From NCBI RefSeq assembly GCF_004137085.1, contig NZ_QYBC01000001.1, positions 124,001-188,000 on the forward strand: 64,000 bases of DNA, in the 5' to 3' direction. This document shows positions 31,577-41,313 of this stretch, piece after piece (position 1 is the first letter of the stretch; every line of letters starts with the position of its first letter). A program made the translations under genes and the position numbers. Origin of the DNA: Lichenibacterium ramalinae. Its GTDB lineage: Bacteria > Pseudomonadota > Alphaproteobacteria > Rhizobiales > Beijerinckiaceae. Below the pieces are notes generated by a model. That model was not told the DNA's origin, ran no database searches, and worked only from the letters and a program-made list of their open reading frames with translations.

Positions 31577-32179
31577 TCACCGTCCCGGCAGGCCCACCTC
31601 GCCGAAGCCGGCCGCCTCCATACGCAGGTGGACCTTGTTCTGCAGGCTCGAATCCTGCCCCTTGGCGAGGAGGGCGACGTTGTCGGCCACGGCCTCGCAC
31701 AGCGTCTCGACCCAGGCGCGCTCGCCCTTGCCGAAGTCGTTGAGCACGAAGCCGTGCACCAGGGCCTTGTCGCCGGGGTGGCCGATGCCGAGGCGCAGGC
31801 GGCGGTAATCGTTGCCGAGATGGGCCGTGATGGAGCGCAGGCCGTTGTGGCCGGCATTGCCGCCGCCCGTCTTCACGCGGAGCTTGCCGGGCGCGAGGTC
31901 GAGTTCGTCGTGCAGCACGGCGATGTCGGGCAGGCCGAGCTTGAAGAAGCGCGCCGCCGCCCCGACGGCTTGGCCGCTGTCGTTCATGAAGGTCGTGGGC
32001 TTCAGCAGCACGATCTTCTCGCCCTCGACCGTGCATTCGGCCACCAGCCCCTGGAAGCGGGCCCGGAAGGGCGTGGCGCGATGCGCCCGGGCGACGGCGT
32101 CGATCGCCATGAAGCCGATGTTGTGCCGGTTGCCGGCATAGGGGCCGCCGGGATTGCCGAGGCCGACGAGGAGCAGCAT
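31577..32179 (-). CDS. pth: Peptidyl-tRNA hydrolase
   Basis: 200 residues. Pth releases peptides from tRNAs that dropped off ribosomes. Conserved are [20 protein letters not shown] with the catalytic His20, [23 protein letters not shown] and [12 protein letters not shown]. It follows rplY on the minus strand with a terminator between, a pair found together in many Proteobacteria. The terminator suggests partly separate transcription, or attenuated read-through. Confidence 0.95.
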   Translation of the reverse strand: MLLLVGLGNPGGPYAGNRHNIGFMAIDAVARAHRATPFRARFQGLVAECTVEGEKIVLLKPTTFMNDSGQAVGAAARFFKLGLPDIAVLHDELDLAPGKLRVKTGGGNAGHNGLRSITAHLGNDYRRLRLGIGHPGDKALVHGFVLNDFGKGERAWVETLCEAVADNVALLAKGQDSSLQNKVHLRMEAAGFGEVGLPGR

Positions 32180-32207
32180 CGCGATGTGTCCGGTGGTTTG
32201 CTCAAGA

Positions 32208-32233
32208 AAACGCCCGCCGAAGCGGGCGTTTTC
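32208..32233. terminator. Terminator between rplY and pth
   Basis: Perfect 11-base inverted repeat AAAACGCCCGC (32208-32218) and GCGGGCGTTTT (32223-32233) with a four-base loop. On the minus strand, in the direction of rplY, the stem is followed by TTTTC, a good terminator. Confidence 0.85.
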
Positions 32234-32254
32234 CGATCGGTCAGGCGGACCGCC

Positions 32255-32923
32255 TCACTTCTTCGGCGGGGCCTTCTTGCCGCCCTTGGCACCGGCCGCG
32301 GCCTTGGCCTCGGCGGCCGCCGCGGCGGCGGCGTCGTCGGCATTGGCCTCGGCGAGGCCCGACGGCGCCACGATCGTGGCCAGGGTGAAGTCGCGGTCGC
32401 GCAGGACGGGCGCGCAGCCCTCCGGCAGCACGACGGCCGAGATGTGCAGCGAGCCGCCGATGTCGAGCGTCGACAGGTCGGCCGTGACGCTGTCCGGGAT
32501 GTTGTCGGCCGGCACCAGCATCTCCACCGTGTGGCGGACGACGTTGACGGTGCCGCCGCGCTTCACGCCCGGCGCCTGATCGACGTTGACGAGGTTCAGC
32601 GGGATCTCGAGGCGAAGCTTCGAGCCGGGCTTGAGCCGCAGGAAGTCGACGTGGACCGGGAGGTCCTTCACCTTGTCGAGCTGGTAGTCGCGCGGGATGA
32701 CGCGCTCCTTGCGGCCCTCGACGTCGATCTCGAAGATCGTGGTGAGGAAGTGGCCGGCATAGATGTGGCGGTGGGCGTCGCGGAAGTTCAGCGAGATCGC
32801 CTCGGGCGCGTCGCCGCCCCCGTAGATCACGGCCGGCACGCGGCCCTCGCGGCGGATGCTGCGGGAGGCCCCCTTGCCGAGCCCGCTGCGTGCCACGGCC
32901 GCGATGGTCTTGGTCGCTGCCAT
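32255..32923 (-). CDS. rplY: 50S ribosomal protein L25/general stress protein Ctc
   Basis: 222 residues: a 5S rRNA-binding L25 N-domain (about 1-95; [20 protein letters not shown]) and a C-terminal TL5/Ctc-type beta domain (about 96-190; [33 protein letters not shown]), followed by an alanine- and lysine-rich tail ([20 protein letters not shown]). The start [18 protein letters not shown] at 32923 fits relatives; an upstream ATG would add 23 residues. It lies ahead of pth, and a terminator follows. Confidence 0.93.
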   Translation of the reverse strand: MAATKTIAAVARSGLGKGASRSIRREGRVPAVIYGGGDAPEAISLNFRDAHRHIYAGHFLTTIFEIDVEGRKERVIPRDYQLDKVKDLPVHVDFLRLKPGSKLRLEIPLNLVNVDQAPGVKRGGTVNVVRHTVEMLVPADNIPDSVTADLSTLDIGGSLHISAVVLPEGCAPVLRDRDFTLATIVAPSGLAEANADDAAAAAAAEAKAAAGAKGGKKAPPKK

Positions 32924-33116
32924 CAGTTCAATCCTCGAAAATGCGAAACGGCCGCCCGATGCGGCCGTGCGAAGGCGCGTCCGTGCCTCCAAGGGTGTCG
33001 GCGGACGCGAGCGCGGGTCTTACGCGGCACGGCGCCGGATGGCAAGGCACGGCCTTGCGCGGATCCGTCGTCGTCGCCACACCAGCGGGATCCATCCCTC
33101 CAGGAACATCACCGCC

Positions 33117-33356
33117 ATGGACCGCACCCGCAGGCCGCGCGACCCCTTCGCCGCCGCCGAAGCCGTCTTCAGCAAGACGGCGCCCAAGGCTGCCGCACCC
33201 GCGGCGCCCGCCAAGCCGGCCGCCATCCCGGGCGCCCGCCAGAGCGTGACGCTGCGCATCGACGAGGACGTGCTGGACCGTTTCCAGGAGGACGGCCCCG
33301 GCTGGCAGGACCGCATCAACGCGGCGCTCAGGGCCGCGGCCGGCCTCGACTCCTAG
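33117..33356 (+). CDS. Orphan BrnA-type antitoxin-like protein
   Basis: 79 residues. The C-terminal half SVTLRIDEDVLDRFQEDGPG and WQDRINAALRAAAGLD matches the ribbon-helix-helix BrnA antitoxin pattern (VTLRxDxDVLDxFxxxGPGxQxRIN). The N-terminal half is basic and alanine-proline rich (DPFAAAEAVFSKTAPKAAAP). No BrnT toxin frame lies in front of it, where the toxin gene usually stands, nor behind it. It may be a lone DNA-binding regulator or a remnant of a toxin-antitoxin pair. An AGGAAC stretch precedes the ATG. Confidence 0.7.
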   Translation: MDRTRRPRDPFAAAEAVFSKTAPKAAAPAAPAKPAAIPGARQSVTLRIDEDVLDRFQEDGPGWQDRINAALRAAAGLDS

Positions 33357-33360
33357 CCTC

Positions 33361-36345
33361 TCAATCGATCAGGCCGCGGATCCGGTCGGCGAGGTCGTCG
33401 ATGGCGAAGGGCTTGGTGAGCACCTCCATGCCGGGGTCGAGGTGGCCGTTGCCCACCACGGCATTCTCGGCATAGCCGGTGATGAACAGCACCTTGAGGC
33501 CCGGCCGCAGCACCCGGGCGGCATCCGCCACCTGCCGGCCGTTCATGCCGCCCGGAAGGCCCACGTCGGTGATGAGCAGGTCGACGCGGGCCCGCCCTTC
33601 CAGCACCTTGAGGCCGGCGGGGCCGTCCTCGGCCTCGATGGCGGCGTAGCCGAGGTCGGCCAGCACGTCCGCCACCAGCATGCGGACGGTCGGCTCGTCG
33701 TCCACCACCAGCACGGTTTCGCCGTCGACGGCCCGCGGCGCTTCGCCGGACCGGTCCCCGCCCGACCCGGGTTCGCCCCGCTCGCCGTAGTGGCGCGGGA
33801 GGTAGACGCACACCATCGTGCCCTGGCCGACCTCGGAATAGATCCTGACCTGGCCGCCGGACTGGCGGGCGAAGCCGTAGATCATCGACAGGCCGAGGCC
33901 GGTGCCCTGCCCCAGCGGCTTGGTGGTGAAGAACGGGTCGAAGGCGCGCGCCACCACGTGGGGCGGCATGCCGGTGCCGGTGTCGCTCACGCAGAGCGAC
34001 AGGTATTGGCCGGGCGGCAGGTCGCGCTCGCGGGCGGCGCGCTCGTCCATCCAGCGGTTGCCGGTCTCGACCGTGAGGCGCCCGTCGTCCGGCATGGCAT
34101 CGCGGGCGTTGATGGCGAGGTTCAGCAGCGCGTTCTCGAGCTGGTTGGGGTCGACCAGCGCCGTCCACAGCCCCACGCTGCCGACCACTTCGAGCGTGAT
34201 GGCGGGCCCGACGGTGCGGCGGATCAGGTCCGCCATGTCGTGGATGAGGCGGTTCACGTCGGTGGGCCGCGGGTCCAGCGTCTGCCGGCGCGAGAAGGCC
34301 AGCAGCCGGTGGGTCAGGGCGGCGGCGCGTTTCGAGGCGCCCTGGGCCGCCACGACATAGCGCTCGATGTCGTCGATGCGGCCCTGGCGCACGCGGGCGC
34401 CGAGCAGTTCGAGGCTGCCCGAGATGCCGGTGAGCAGGTTGTTGAAGTCGTGCGCCAGGCCGCCGGTGAGCTGGCCCACGGCCTCCATCTTCTGCGACTG
34501 GCGCAGGGCCTCCTCGGCCTGGTGCTGCTCGGTGACGTCGCGGCCGACGATGAAGAAGTCCTCGCCGGCCGGCACGGCGTTCCACATCAGCATGCGGTAC
34601 TCGCCCTCGCGCGTGCGGATGCGGTCGAGGAAGCCCGTCACGCTTTCGCCGGCCCGCAGCCGCGCCATCACCCGCAGGGTCTCGGCATGGTCGGCCGGGT
34701 CGATGATGTCGAGGAAGGGACGGCTCAGCAGGGTCGCCCGGTCCCAGCCGAGGCTGCGCCCCCAGGCCGGGTTGACCTCCTTCAGCGTGCCGTCGAGCCC
34801 CGCCGTGCCCATGAGGTCGTTGGTGGTGGCCCAAAGCCGGTTGCGCTCGCGCGTGCGGGCGTCGACCTCGGCTTCGAGCGACAGCGTCAGGGCGCGCAGC
34901 GACGCTTCGGCCCGCCGCCGCTCGATGGCGACGCGGGTGCGCTCGGCGAGGTCGCGCATGAAGCCGATCTCGTCCGGCGTCCAGTGCCGCACCTCGGCGT
35001 TGTTGACGAAGAGCAGCGCGACGAGGCCGGACGATTCGGTGACGGGCAGGTTGAGGAAGGACCGCGCGTCGATGGCGACCAGTTCCTCCGCCCGATCCGC
35101 CGTGCGCGCGTCGGTCCGGGCATCGACCACGGCGGCGAGCCGCCCTTCCTTCAGGTCGTCGATGTAGGAGCCGTAGTGGCGGAAATGCAGCAGGCCGGCG
35201 ATGCTCCGCACGCCGGGGGCGTTCCAGTCCCGCGAGATCGTGACGGTTTCGGCCGCGAGGTCGACCGTGCCGTAGCCGGCGCGGCTCACCGACAGGGTCC
35301 GGCCCAGGATCCCGGCGGCCGCGGAGGCCAGGTCGTCGGCATCGTCGAGGTCGCGGATCCGGTCGCTGAGTTCGACCATGGCGAGACGGCGGATGTCCTC
35401 GACCTTGCGGGCCGTGACGTCGAGGCAGACGCCGGCCATGCGCAGGGCCCGGCCGTCGATGTCGCGCATCACCTGGGCCCGCATGTGGAGCCAACGGGTG
35501 GCGCCGGCGGGCGTGACGATGCGGAACTCGACGTCGTAGTCGGCCCCTTCCGCGATGCTGTGGCGCCGCGCCGCGGCCCGCACCGCCCGGTCCTCGGGGT
35601 GGATGGCGGCCTCGAGATCGGCCGTGGTCAGGGGATCGGATCGGTCCCGCCCGAAGTTCTCGCGGGTGATACTCGACGAGGTCAGGTCCCCGCTCTCGAG
35701 GTCCTGCTCCCAGATGCCGAGCCGACCGGCCTCGGCGGCGAAGTTCAGCCGCGCCGTGCTTTCCTGCTGGATGTGCAGCCGGTCCGACACTTCCGCCATC
35801 AGGGCGGCGTTGTGGGTTTCGAGCCCTTCCAGCCGCTCGCGCTCCAGCGTCACGTCGACCTGGCTGGCGAAAAAATACGCGAGTTCCCCGACGCCGTTGC
35901 GCACCGGCGCCATCAGCAGGCGGTTCCAGAAGGTTTCGCCCGACTTGCGATAGTTGAGGATGTCGATCCGCACCGGCTCGCGGCGGTCGACGGCGGCGCG
36001 GATCCGCGCCACCGTCTCGGGGTCGGTCTCGGGCCCCTGGAGGAAGCGGCAGTTGCGGCCGACGATCTCGTCGCGCGTGTGGCCGGTCAGGCGGCAGAAG
36101 GCGTCGTTGACGAAGACGATCGGGTTGTCGGGCAGGCGCGGGTTGGAGATCACCATGGGCATGCGGGTGGCACGGACCGCCGCCGCGAAGGGGTCGGTGC
36201 CGCCGTCGTTTCCGGTGATCTCGTCCACGATCCTGGCGTCGTCGCGGGCCAGGATGGCGGCGGCGCTGTTGCGACGGAGGCTGTCGTTCAGCGCCTCCAG
36301 CTCCGCGATGCGCCGGCGGAGGCCGTCCGTCTCCGATTCAGCCAT
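33361..36345 (-). CDS. LOV-domain hybrid sensor histidine kinase
   Basis: 994 residues, soluble. Order: a coiled-coil start; a LOV domain (about 51-165) with the photoactive GRNCRFLQG (Cys99) and [17 protein letters not shown] (about 200-315, with [21 protein letters not shown]); GAF (about 320-480); PAS (about 515-620, [20 protein letters not shown]); HisKA with phospho-acceptor [20 protein letters not shown] (His632); HATPase ([13 protein letters not shown]-type N-box, [19 protein letters not shown]); and a receiver domain with Asp927 in ITDVGLPGG. It should sense blue light through FMN and pass phosphate along its own receiver. It diverges from a substrate-binding-like gene; no separate response regulator is adjacent. 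Confidence 0.95.
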   Translation of the reverse strand: MAESETDGLRRRIAELEALNDSLRRNSAAAILARDDARIVDEITGNDGGTDPFAAAVRATRMPMVISNPRLPDNPIVFVNDAFCRLTGHTRDEIVGRNCRFLQGPETDPETVARIRAAVDRREPVRIDILNYRKSGETFWNRLLMAPVRNGVGELAYFFASQVDVTLERERLEGLETHNAALMAEVSDRLHIQQESTARLNFAAEAGRLGIWEQDLESGDLTSSSITRENFGRDRSDPLTTADLEAAIHPEDRAVRAAARRHSIAEGADYDVEFRIVTPAGATRWLHMRAQVMRDIDGRALRMAGVCLDVTARKVEDIRRLAMVELSDRIRDLDDADDLASAAAGILGRTLSVSRAGYGTVDLAAETVTISRDWNAPGVRSIAGLLHFRHYGSYIDDLKEGRLAAVVDARTDARTADRAEELVAIDARSFLNLPVTESSGLVALLFVNNAEVRHWTPDEIGFMRDLAERTRVAIERRRAEASLRALTLSLEAEVDARTRERNRLWATTNDLMGTAGLDGTLKEVNPAWGRSLGWDRATLLSRPFLDIIDPADHAETLRVMARLRAGESVTGFLDRIRTREGEYRMLMWNAVPAGEDFFIVGRDVTEQHQAEEALRQSQKMEAVGQLTGGLAHDFNNLLTGISGSLELLGARVRQGRIDDIERYVVAAQGASKRAAALTHRLLAFSRRQTLDPRPTDVNRLIHDMADLIRRTVGPAITLEVVGSVGLWTALVDPNQLENALLNLAINARDAMPDDGRLTVETGNRWMDERAARERDLPPGQYLSLCVSDTGTGMPPHVVARAFDPFFTTKPLGQGTGLGLSMIYGFARQSGGQVRIYSEVGQGTMVCVYLPRHYGERGEPGSGGDRSGEAPRAVDGETVLVVDDEPTVRMLVADVLADLGYAAIEAEDGPAGLKVLEGRARVDLLITDVGLPGGMNGRQVADAARVLRPGLKVLFITGYAENAVVGNGHLDPGMEVLTKPFAIDDLADRIRGLID

Positions 36346-36539
36346 GTCCGCGCAGGAACGGGGCAGCCGGCGGGACCGGCGAATCGGGGTGGCCCTCGGC
36401 GGGGCGGATGGCGGTTATCATAGGAGAGTCGTAACCGGACCGCCGCAGGGTGTCACGCCGCACGGCGGTTCCGGGGCTCATCGTCGCAGGCGCGCGGGAG
36501 TTCGACGGCCCGCGCGGGATGCCGCAGGAGGTCCGACGC

Positions 36540-37397
36540 TTGGCACGCCCGACCCGAACCGCCCGCCCGCCAGGAGCCGTCCTCCGGGCGGCCGCCATCC
36601 TCCCGGCGCTGCTCGCCCCCGCGGCGGCCGACGAGGCCGGGGCGCCGCCGGCACGCCTGACCGTCGCGGTGCCGCCCGGCTCCGGCCCCACGGCGGGCTT
36701 CGACCGCGACCTCTTCGCCGTCCTGGCCGTCGACATCGGGTCGGGGATCACGGTCGTGGAAGCGCCGCCCGCGGCCGCGCTGGCGGGGCTCGACGGCGGG
36801 CGCTTCGATGTCGCGGCCGGCCCGTTCGCGCCCGGCGAGGCCGCGGGGCGACGCGCCCTGCCGCCCGTGGCGACCGGCGGCGAGGCCCTGCTCAAGCGGC
36901 GGGGCGACGGCGCCCTCCTGGAGGCGGCGGACATCGCCGGCAAGCGGATCGGCGTCCCGGATGCCGCCGTCGGGGCGTCGGTCCGGAGGCTCGCGGCCGC
37001 GCTGAAGGCCCGCGTCACCCTGCACGGGAGCTTCCGGCCCGGCGACGGCGAGGGGGACCTCGCGGCCGGTCACGTCGCAGCGCTGGCGGGTTCGGTCGAG
37101 GCCATGGCGGCGGCCGCCCTGGCACGGCCGGGCGCCGTCGAGGTGGTGGGGCCGCCCTTCGGCGCCGCGCCGCGCCTCGCCCCCGTCATGCGCCCGGGGC
37201 CGGAGGCCGACCGCCTGGCCGGGGTCGTCGCCGGCGCCCTGCGGCGCATGCGGGCGGACGGGCGCCTGGCGGCGCTGCAGCGGCGGTGGTTCGGCCTCGC
37301 CTTCGACCCGCCCGCCGACGTTCCGGTCCCGTCGCCCATCACCTCGCCCGCCCCGGCGCCCCTGCTCGGCGGCACGCCGCGGCCGGGGAGGCACTGA
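36540..37397 (+). CDS. Periplasmic solute-binding-like protein
   Basis: 285 residues. After a twin-basic signal (RTARPPGAVLRAAAILPALLAP with cleavage before ADEAG) comes a bacterial extracellular binding domain of family 3 type: RLTVAVPPGSGPTAGFDRDL, VEAPPAAALAGLDGGRFDVAA, ADIAGKRIGVPDAAVG, and a closing RADGRLAALQRRWFG. The TTG at 36540 is the likely start, because AGGAGG (36526-36531) stands eight bases upstream. An ATG at 36519 in the same frame lies upstream of that ribosome-binding site. No permease or ATPase genes lie beside it, so it may serve as a sensor or the solute side of another system. It diverges from the LOV kinase. Confidence 0.7.
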   Translation: MARPTRTARPPGAVLRAAAILPALLAPAAADEAGAPPARLTVAVPPGSGPTAGFDRDLFAVLAVDIGSGITVVEAPPAAALAGLDGGRFDVAAGPFAPGEAAGRRALPPVATGGEALLKRRGDGALLEAADIAGKRIGVPDAAVGASVRRLAAALKARVTLHGSFRPGDGEGDLAAGHVAALAGSVEAMAAAALARPGAVEVVGPPFGAAPRLAPVMRPGPEADRLAGVVAGALRRMRADGRLAALQRRWFGLAFDPPADVPVPSPITSPAPAPLLGGTPRPGRH

Positions 37398-37407
37398 CGC
37401 TTCGGGG

Positions 37408-37980
37408 TCAGGCGCGCCGCGGCCACATGCGGGCCAGGACGCCGTCGCGCCGCACGAACTGGTGCCAGGCCACGGCCGCCACATGCAGCCCCACCACGGT
37501 GTAGATGGCCCAGGCCCCGTAGCGGTGCAGGTCCTCGGCGACGGGCACGGCAGCCTTGTCGACGGGCAGCAGGCGCGGCCACTGGAACAGCCAGAAGAAC
37601 GGCAGCGAATAGCCGCCCATGGCCGAAAAGGCGTAGCCGGTCAGCGGCAGGAGCAGCATCAGGCCGTAGAGCCCCACATGGGCGCCCGCGGCGGCGGCGT
37701 GGTTGAGCCGCCCCATCCGCTCGGCATAGGGCGGCGCGGCGCGGGCGAGCCGGTAGGCGATGCGGAGCACGGCGAGCACCAGCGCCGTCATGCCGAGCGA
37801 CTTGTGCCATTCCAGCAGGTAGCGCCGCACCGGCGTGCCGGGCGCCTGATAGGCGCAGTAGAGCCCGATCAGCATGGCGGCGACGATGATGGCCGCCATG
37901 GTCCAATGGAAGGCGCGGTGCGCCCGGTCGTAATGGGGTGCGGTGGCGGGGGCGCGGGCGGCGAGGTCGTAGGTGGTCAT
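37408..37980 (-). CDS. Cytochrome b561-family membrane protein
   Basis: 190 residues with four membrane spans. Histidines that bind haem b occur in HYDRAHRAFHWTMAAI (about 17-26), EWHKSLGMTALVLAVLR (about 58) and near the C-terminus in GLHVAAVAWHQFV (about 165-175). This is the small bacterial cytochrome b561 type (YodB/CybB-like), probably transferring electrons between quinol and periplasmic partners. A long upstream in-frame extension is a shadow; the ATG at 37980 has GAG five bases ahead. It diverges from the P450 gene. Confidence 0.88.
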   Translation of the reverse strand: MTTYDLAARAPATAPHYDRAHRAFHWTMAAIIVAAMLIGLYCAYQAPGTPVRRYLLEWHKSLGMTALVLAVLRIAYRLARAAPPYAERMGRLNHAAAAGAHVGLYGLMLLLPLTGYAFSAMGGYSLPFFWLFQWPRLLPVDKAAVPVAEDLHRYGAWAIYTVVGLHVAAVAWHQFVRRDGVLARMWPRRA

Positions 37981-38218
37981 CTCGGGTCCGGTGTCGGGGC
38001 GGCCCCGGTGCGGGCCGCGGCTTCCTGCCTGCCGAGACGCCCGAGCTCGCGGGCGGAATTGCGGCACGACGGCCCCCGCCGCCGGGCCGGCGACCGATTC
38101 GCCGCCGGTGTGGCGCCGCCGCCCGCGCCACCGCCCCGCAACGACGCCGGGAGCCCGCCTCCCCGACGGCGCCGCAATCCTGGTCTTCAAGGGTGGAACA
38201 CGATCGGAGCCGCCCCCC

Positions 38219-39442
38219 ATGACTGCCCCAGACGCGCCCTTTCCCTTCTGGGACGAGGCCCGCCGCGCCGACCCCTACGCCTTCTACGCGGCGCTGCGGC
38301 GCGACCGGCCGGTCGTGCGCGCCACCGTGCCGGGCCGCGGCACCGTCTGGGTGGTGACGCGCTACGCCGACGTCGCGGCGCTGCTCAAGGACCCGCGCTT
38401 CTCCAACGACCGGCGCGGGGCCGGCGTGCCCTCGCCCTTCTTCGGCGGGCTGCCGATGCCGCGCGGCATCCGCACGCTGTCCAGCACGATGGTGGGTGCC
38501 GACGATCCCCGGCACGCGCGGTTGCGCGGCCTCGTCGGCCGGGCCTTCACGCCGCGCCGCATCGCGGAGCTGGAAGGGCGGATCCGCGCCATCGCATCGG
38601 CGCTGCTCGACCGCGCGATGCCGGCGGGCCGCATGGACCTCATCGCCGACTTCGCCCTGCCCCTGCCCTTCACGGTCATCGCCGAACTGCTCGGCGTGCC
38701 GGACGACCGGCGGGCCGAGTTCCGGCGCCGCGTGGGCGGGTTGCTGTCGCCGCCCCGGTCGGTGCTGTGGCGGCTGGGGCTGTGGCTGCCGAAGCTGCTG
38801 CGCCTCGTCGGCTTCTTCGAGCGGCTCGTCGCCATGCGCCGGCGCGCGCCCGACGACGGGCTGATCTCGGCGCTGATCGCGGTCGAGGACGACGGCGGGC
38901 GCCTGTCGGGCCAGGAACTCACCGCCATGGTGTTCCTGCTGTTCTTCGCCGGGCACGAGACGACCGTGAACCTCATCGGCAACGGGCAGTTGGCGCTGTT
39001 CGACCACCCGGACGAGATGGCCCGGCTGCGGGCCGAGCCGGCGTTGATGCCCACCGCCATCGAGGAACTGCTGCGCTTCACCAACCCGGTCGAGGCCGTC
39101 GCCATGCGCTACACGCGCGAGCCCGTGACGCTGGCCGGCGTGGCGCTGCCGGCGCGCGCCACCGTGATGGGGCTGATCTCCTCGGCCAACCGCGACGGCG
39201 ACGCCTTTCCGCATCCCGACCGGCTCGACCTCGGGCGGCGCGACAACCGCCACCTCGCGCTCGGCGCCGGCGCGCATTACTGCCTGGGCGCCAACCTCGC
39301 CCGCCTCGAAGCCCGCGTGGCCTTCGAGAGCCTGATGGAGCGCCTGCCGGGCCTGCGCATCGACGGCCCGCGCGATGCGCTGGAGTGGCGCCCCCCCGGC
39401 GCCCTGCGCGGCCTCCGCCGCCTGCCGGTGCGCTGGGACTGA
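38219..39442 (+). CDS. Cytochrome P450
   Basis: 407 residues, soluble, class I bacterial type. Diagnostic motifs: I-helix LFFAGHETTVNLIG, K-helix IEELLRFTNPV (ExxR) with MRYTREPV after it, and the heme loop LALGAGAHYCLGANLAR, in which Cys355 is the thiolate ligand; the usual phenylalanine of FGxGxHxC is alanine. Residues 1-80 hold FPFWDEARRADPYAFYAALR and FSNDRRGAGVPSPFFGG. No ferredoxin or ferredoxin reductase lies next to it, so it uses distant partners. Substrate unknown. A GGAG stretch lies upstream of the ATG at 38219. Confidence 0.93.
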   Translation: MTAPDAPFPFWDEARRADPYAFYAALRRDRPVVRATVPGRGTVWVVTRYADVAALLKDPRFSNDRRGAGVPSPFFGGLPMPRGIRTLSSTMVGADDPRHARLRGLVGRAFTPRRIAELEGRIRAIASALLDRAMPAGRMDLIADFALPLPFTVIAELLGVPDDRRAEFRRRVGGLLSPPRSVLWRLGLWLPKLLRLVGFFERLVAMRRRAPDDGLISALIAVEDDGGRLSGQELTAMVFLLFFAGHETTVNLIGNGQLALFDHPDEMARLRAEPALMPTAIEELLRFTNPVEAVAMRYTREPVTLAGVALPARATVMGLISSANRDGDAFPHPDRLDLGRRDNRHLALGAGAHYCLGANLARLEARVAFESLMERLPGLRIDGPRDALEWRPPGALRGLRRLPVRWD

Positions 39443-39478
39443 ACGGCTCCGCGCGGCGGAACCGCGCCGCCCCTCGCG

Positions 39479-40825
39479 TCAGGGCCGGTCCGGGCCGTCG
39501 GCGGTGCCGGGCGCGAAGGTGGCGCGCTCCAGCGCGGGGAAGCGCCAGCCCTGGAGCGCGCCCCGGACCAGCAGGAAGCCGAGCAGGGCCATCCACAGGC
39601 CGGCATTGCCGAAGGGCCGCAGCGCGAAGAACAGGCCGAGGTAGACGGCGAGCGAGACCAGCATGAGGTCGCGCATGGCGCGCGTCCAGGTCGCGCCGAT
39701 GAACACGCCGTCGAAGGCGAAGGCCATGGCGCCGCAGATCGGGGTCAGGGCCGCGAATCCGAGGGAGCCGCGTGCCGCTTCCCGCACCGCCTCGCTCGTC
39801 GACACGGTGTCGATGAAGGAGCCCCCGCCCACGAAGGCCAGGAGCGACACGCCCGCCGAGAAGACCAGGCACCAGAAGCCGGCCAGCACCACGGCACGGC
39901 GGAAGCCGGCGGCGTCGCGCGCCCCGACCGATTGGCCGCACATCTGCTCGGCCGCCGTGGCGAAGCCGTCGAGGAAGAAGGCCGAGACGAGGAAGAGGTT
40001 CATCAGCACGGCATTGGCGGCCAGCACCACGTCGCCGCCCCGCGCGCCCTGGGCGGTGAAGAAGGCGAAGGCGAAGATCAGCGACGCCGAGCGGATCATG
40101 ATGTCGCGGTTGACCCCCACCATGTGGCGCAGGGCGGCGCGGTCGGCGAGGCGACGCCAATCCACGGCGAAGCGCCCCTCGAGCCGCCACAGCACGGCGA
40201 GGCCGGCCGCGGCGCCGAGCGCCTCCGCCGTGAGGGTGCCCAGGGCCGAGCCCCTGACGCCGAGGCCCGCCAGCGCCACCAGCCCGACGTTGAGGGCCAT
40301 GTTGACGAGGTTGATCAGCACCTGCAGGCCGAGCCCGATGTCGGTGCGGCCCCGCCCGATCACCGCTCCCAGCACGACGTAGTTGACGAGCGCGAAGGGG
40401 GCCGACCAGATCCGGATGTCGTAATAGGCGCGGGCCGCCCCGGTCACGGCGGGCGTGGCATCGAGCGCCGCGAAGGCCACCCAGGCGATGGGCTTCTGCA
40501 GCAGCACGACGAGCGCGGCGAGGGCGAGGGCGAGCAGCAGCGCCCGCAGCAGCGTCGCGCGTTCGGCGTCGCGGTCGCCGGCGCCCACGGCCTGGGCGGT
40601 CAGGCCGGCGGTGCCGAGCCGCAGGAAGCCCAGCGCCCAGAACACGAAGTCGAAGATGACGGCCGCGGCCGCGATGGCGCCGAGCAGCGCGGGCTGGCCG
40701 AGCCGCCCGATGACGGCCGCGTCGACGAAGCCGAGCAGCGGCGTCGACATGTGGGCCAGCGTCATGGGCAGGGCGAGGCGGATCACCGCCGCATGGGTGA
40801 CGACGGCACGTCTCGTCTCGGTCAT
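39479..40825 (-). CDS. MATE-family efflux transporter
   Basis: 448 residues with twelve membrane spans in two MatE halves. Characteristic are MTLAHMSTPLLGFVDAAVIG at the start (first span with the Asp-containing loop), FWALGFLRLGTAGLTAQAVG (span 2, the GTAGLTAQA motif of the DinF/NorM-type family) and an equivalent half starting near residue 235 with MVGVNRDIMIRSASL. MATE proteins expel drugs or metabolites using sodium or proton gradients. The GTAGLTAQAVG signature brings it close to the DinF branch. It stands alone; a divergently read short gene lies 128 bases away. Confidence 0.92.
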   Translation of the reverse strand: MTETRRAVVTHAAVIRLALPMTLAHMSTPLLGFVDAAVIGRLGQPALLGAIAAAAVIFDFVFWALGFLRLGTAGLTAQAVGAGDRDAERATLLRALLLALALAALVVLLQKPIAWVAFAALDATPAVTGAARAYYDIRIWSAPFALVNYVVLGAVIGRGRTDIGLGLQVLINLVNMALNVGLVALAGLGVRGSALGTLTAEALGAAAGLAVLWRLEGRFAVDWRRLADRAALRHMVGVNRDIMIRSASLIFAFAFFTAQGARGGDVVLAANAVLMNLFLVSAFFLDGFATAAEQMCGQSVGARDAAGFRRAVVLAGFWCLVFSAGVSLLAFVGGGSFIDTVSTSEAVREAARGSLGFAALTPICGAMAFAFDGVFIGATWTRAMRDLMLVSLAVYLGLFFALRPFGNAGLWMALLGFLLVRGALQGWRFPALERATFAPGTADGPDRP

Positions 40826-40953
40826 GGCGTCTCGGTCATGGCGTCTCGCTCATCCGCTGCGGGCGGCACCGGCGCCCCCGATGTGCCGCATGGCACGGCG
40901 GTTGCCTAACGATTCGCGGCGGAGCCGCCCAGGCGCGGCGCGGGAGGCGGATC

Positions 40954-41166
40954 ATGACGCAGACGAGCGGCGACCCTGTGGTGACGAGGCGCTTCGTCCA
41001 TTCCAACGGGACGGTGTCGCATTTCCATGTCAGGGGCGGCCGCGTGCTCCTGACGAGCGTGCATCCCGAGCACAGCGGCAACCCGGCCGAGATGGACCAG
41101 GCCGAACTGCTGCGCGCCTGGGACGCCGTGGCGGCCGAGGCCAGGGCCGACGGCCTGATCGCCTGA
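40954..41166 (+). CDS. Small protein of unknown function
   Basis: 70 residues. No signal peptide or membrane span. It reads like a compact alpha/beta domain: PVVTRRFVHSNGTVSHFHVR (beta) then RVLLTSVHPEHSGNPAEMDQ and a helical end AELLRAWDAVAAEARADG. The ATG at 40954 follows a GGAGGCGGATC stretch at good spacing, so expression is likely. I recognise no family. Repeat R3 begins immediately after its stop codon. Confidence 0.6.
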   Translation: MTQTSGDPVVTRRFVHSNGTVSHFHVRGGRVLLTSVHPEHSGNPAEMDQAELLRAWDAVAAEARADGLIA

Positions 41167-41224
41167 GCGTTCGGGGACGAAGGCCCGTTTCGCTCGGCAA
41201 CGGACGCGATCCCGTCACGGGTTC
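41164..41224 (+). repeat. Post-stop repeat R3, copy 2 (variant)
   Basis: The stop codon is followed after five bases by GGGGACGAAGGCCCG, a variant of the R3 head; GCGATCCCGTCACGGGTTCG ends it at about 41224. The tail (CGATCCCGTCACG) also occurs in the copy at 60953. No gene is seen between here and the channel gene at 41314. Confidence 0.5.
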
Positions 41225-41313
41225 GAGGGGCCGACCGGCTCCGATGCCTCGGCGGGCATCGGTGTCGCGTCCGCCCCGACGCGGACCCCGGCGGAGCCGG
41301 GGTCGCCTCGGTG

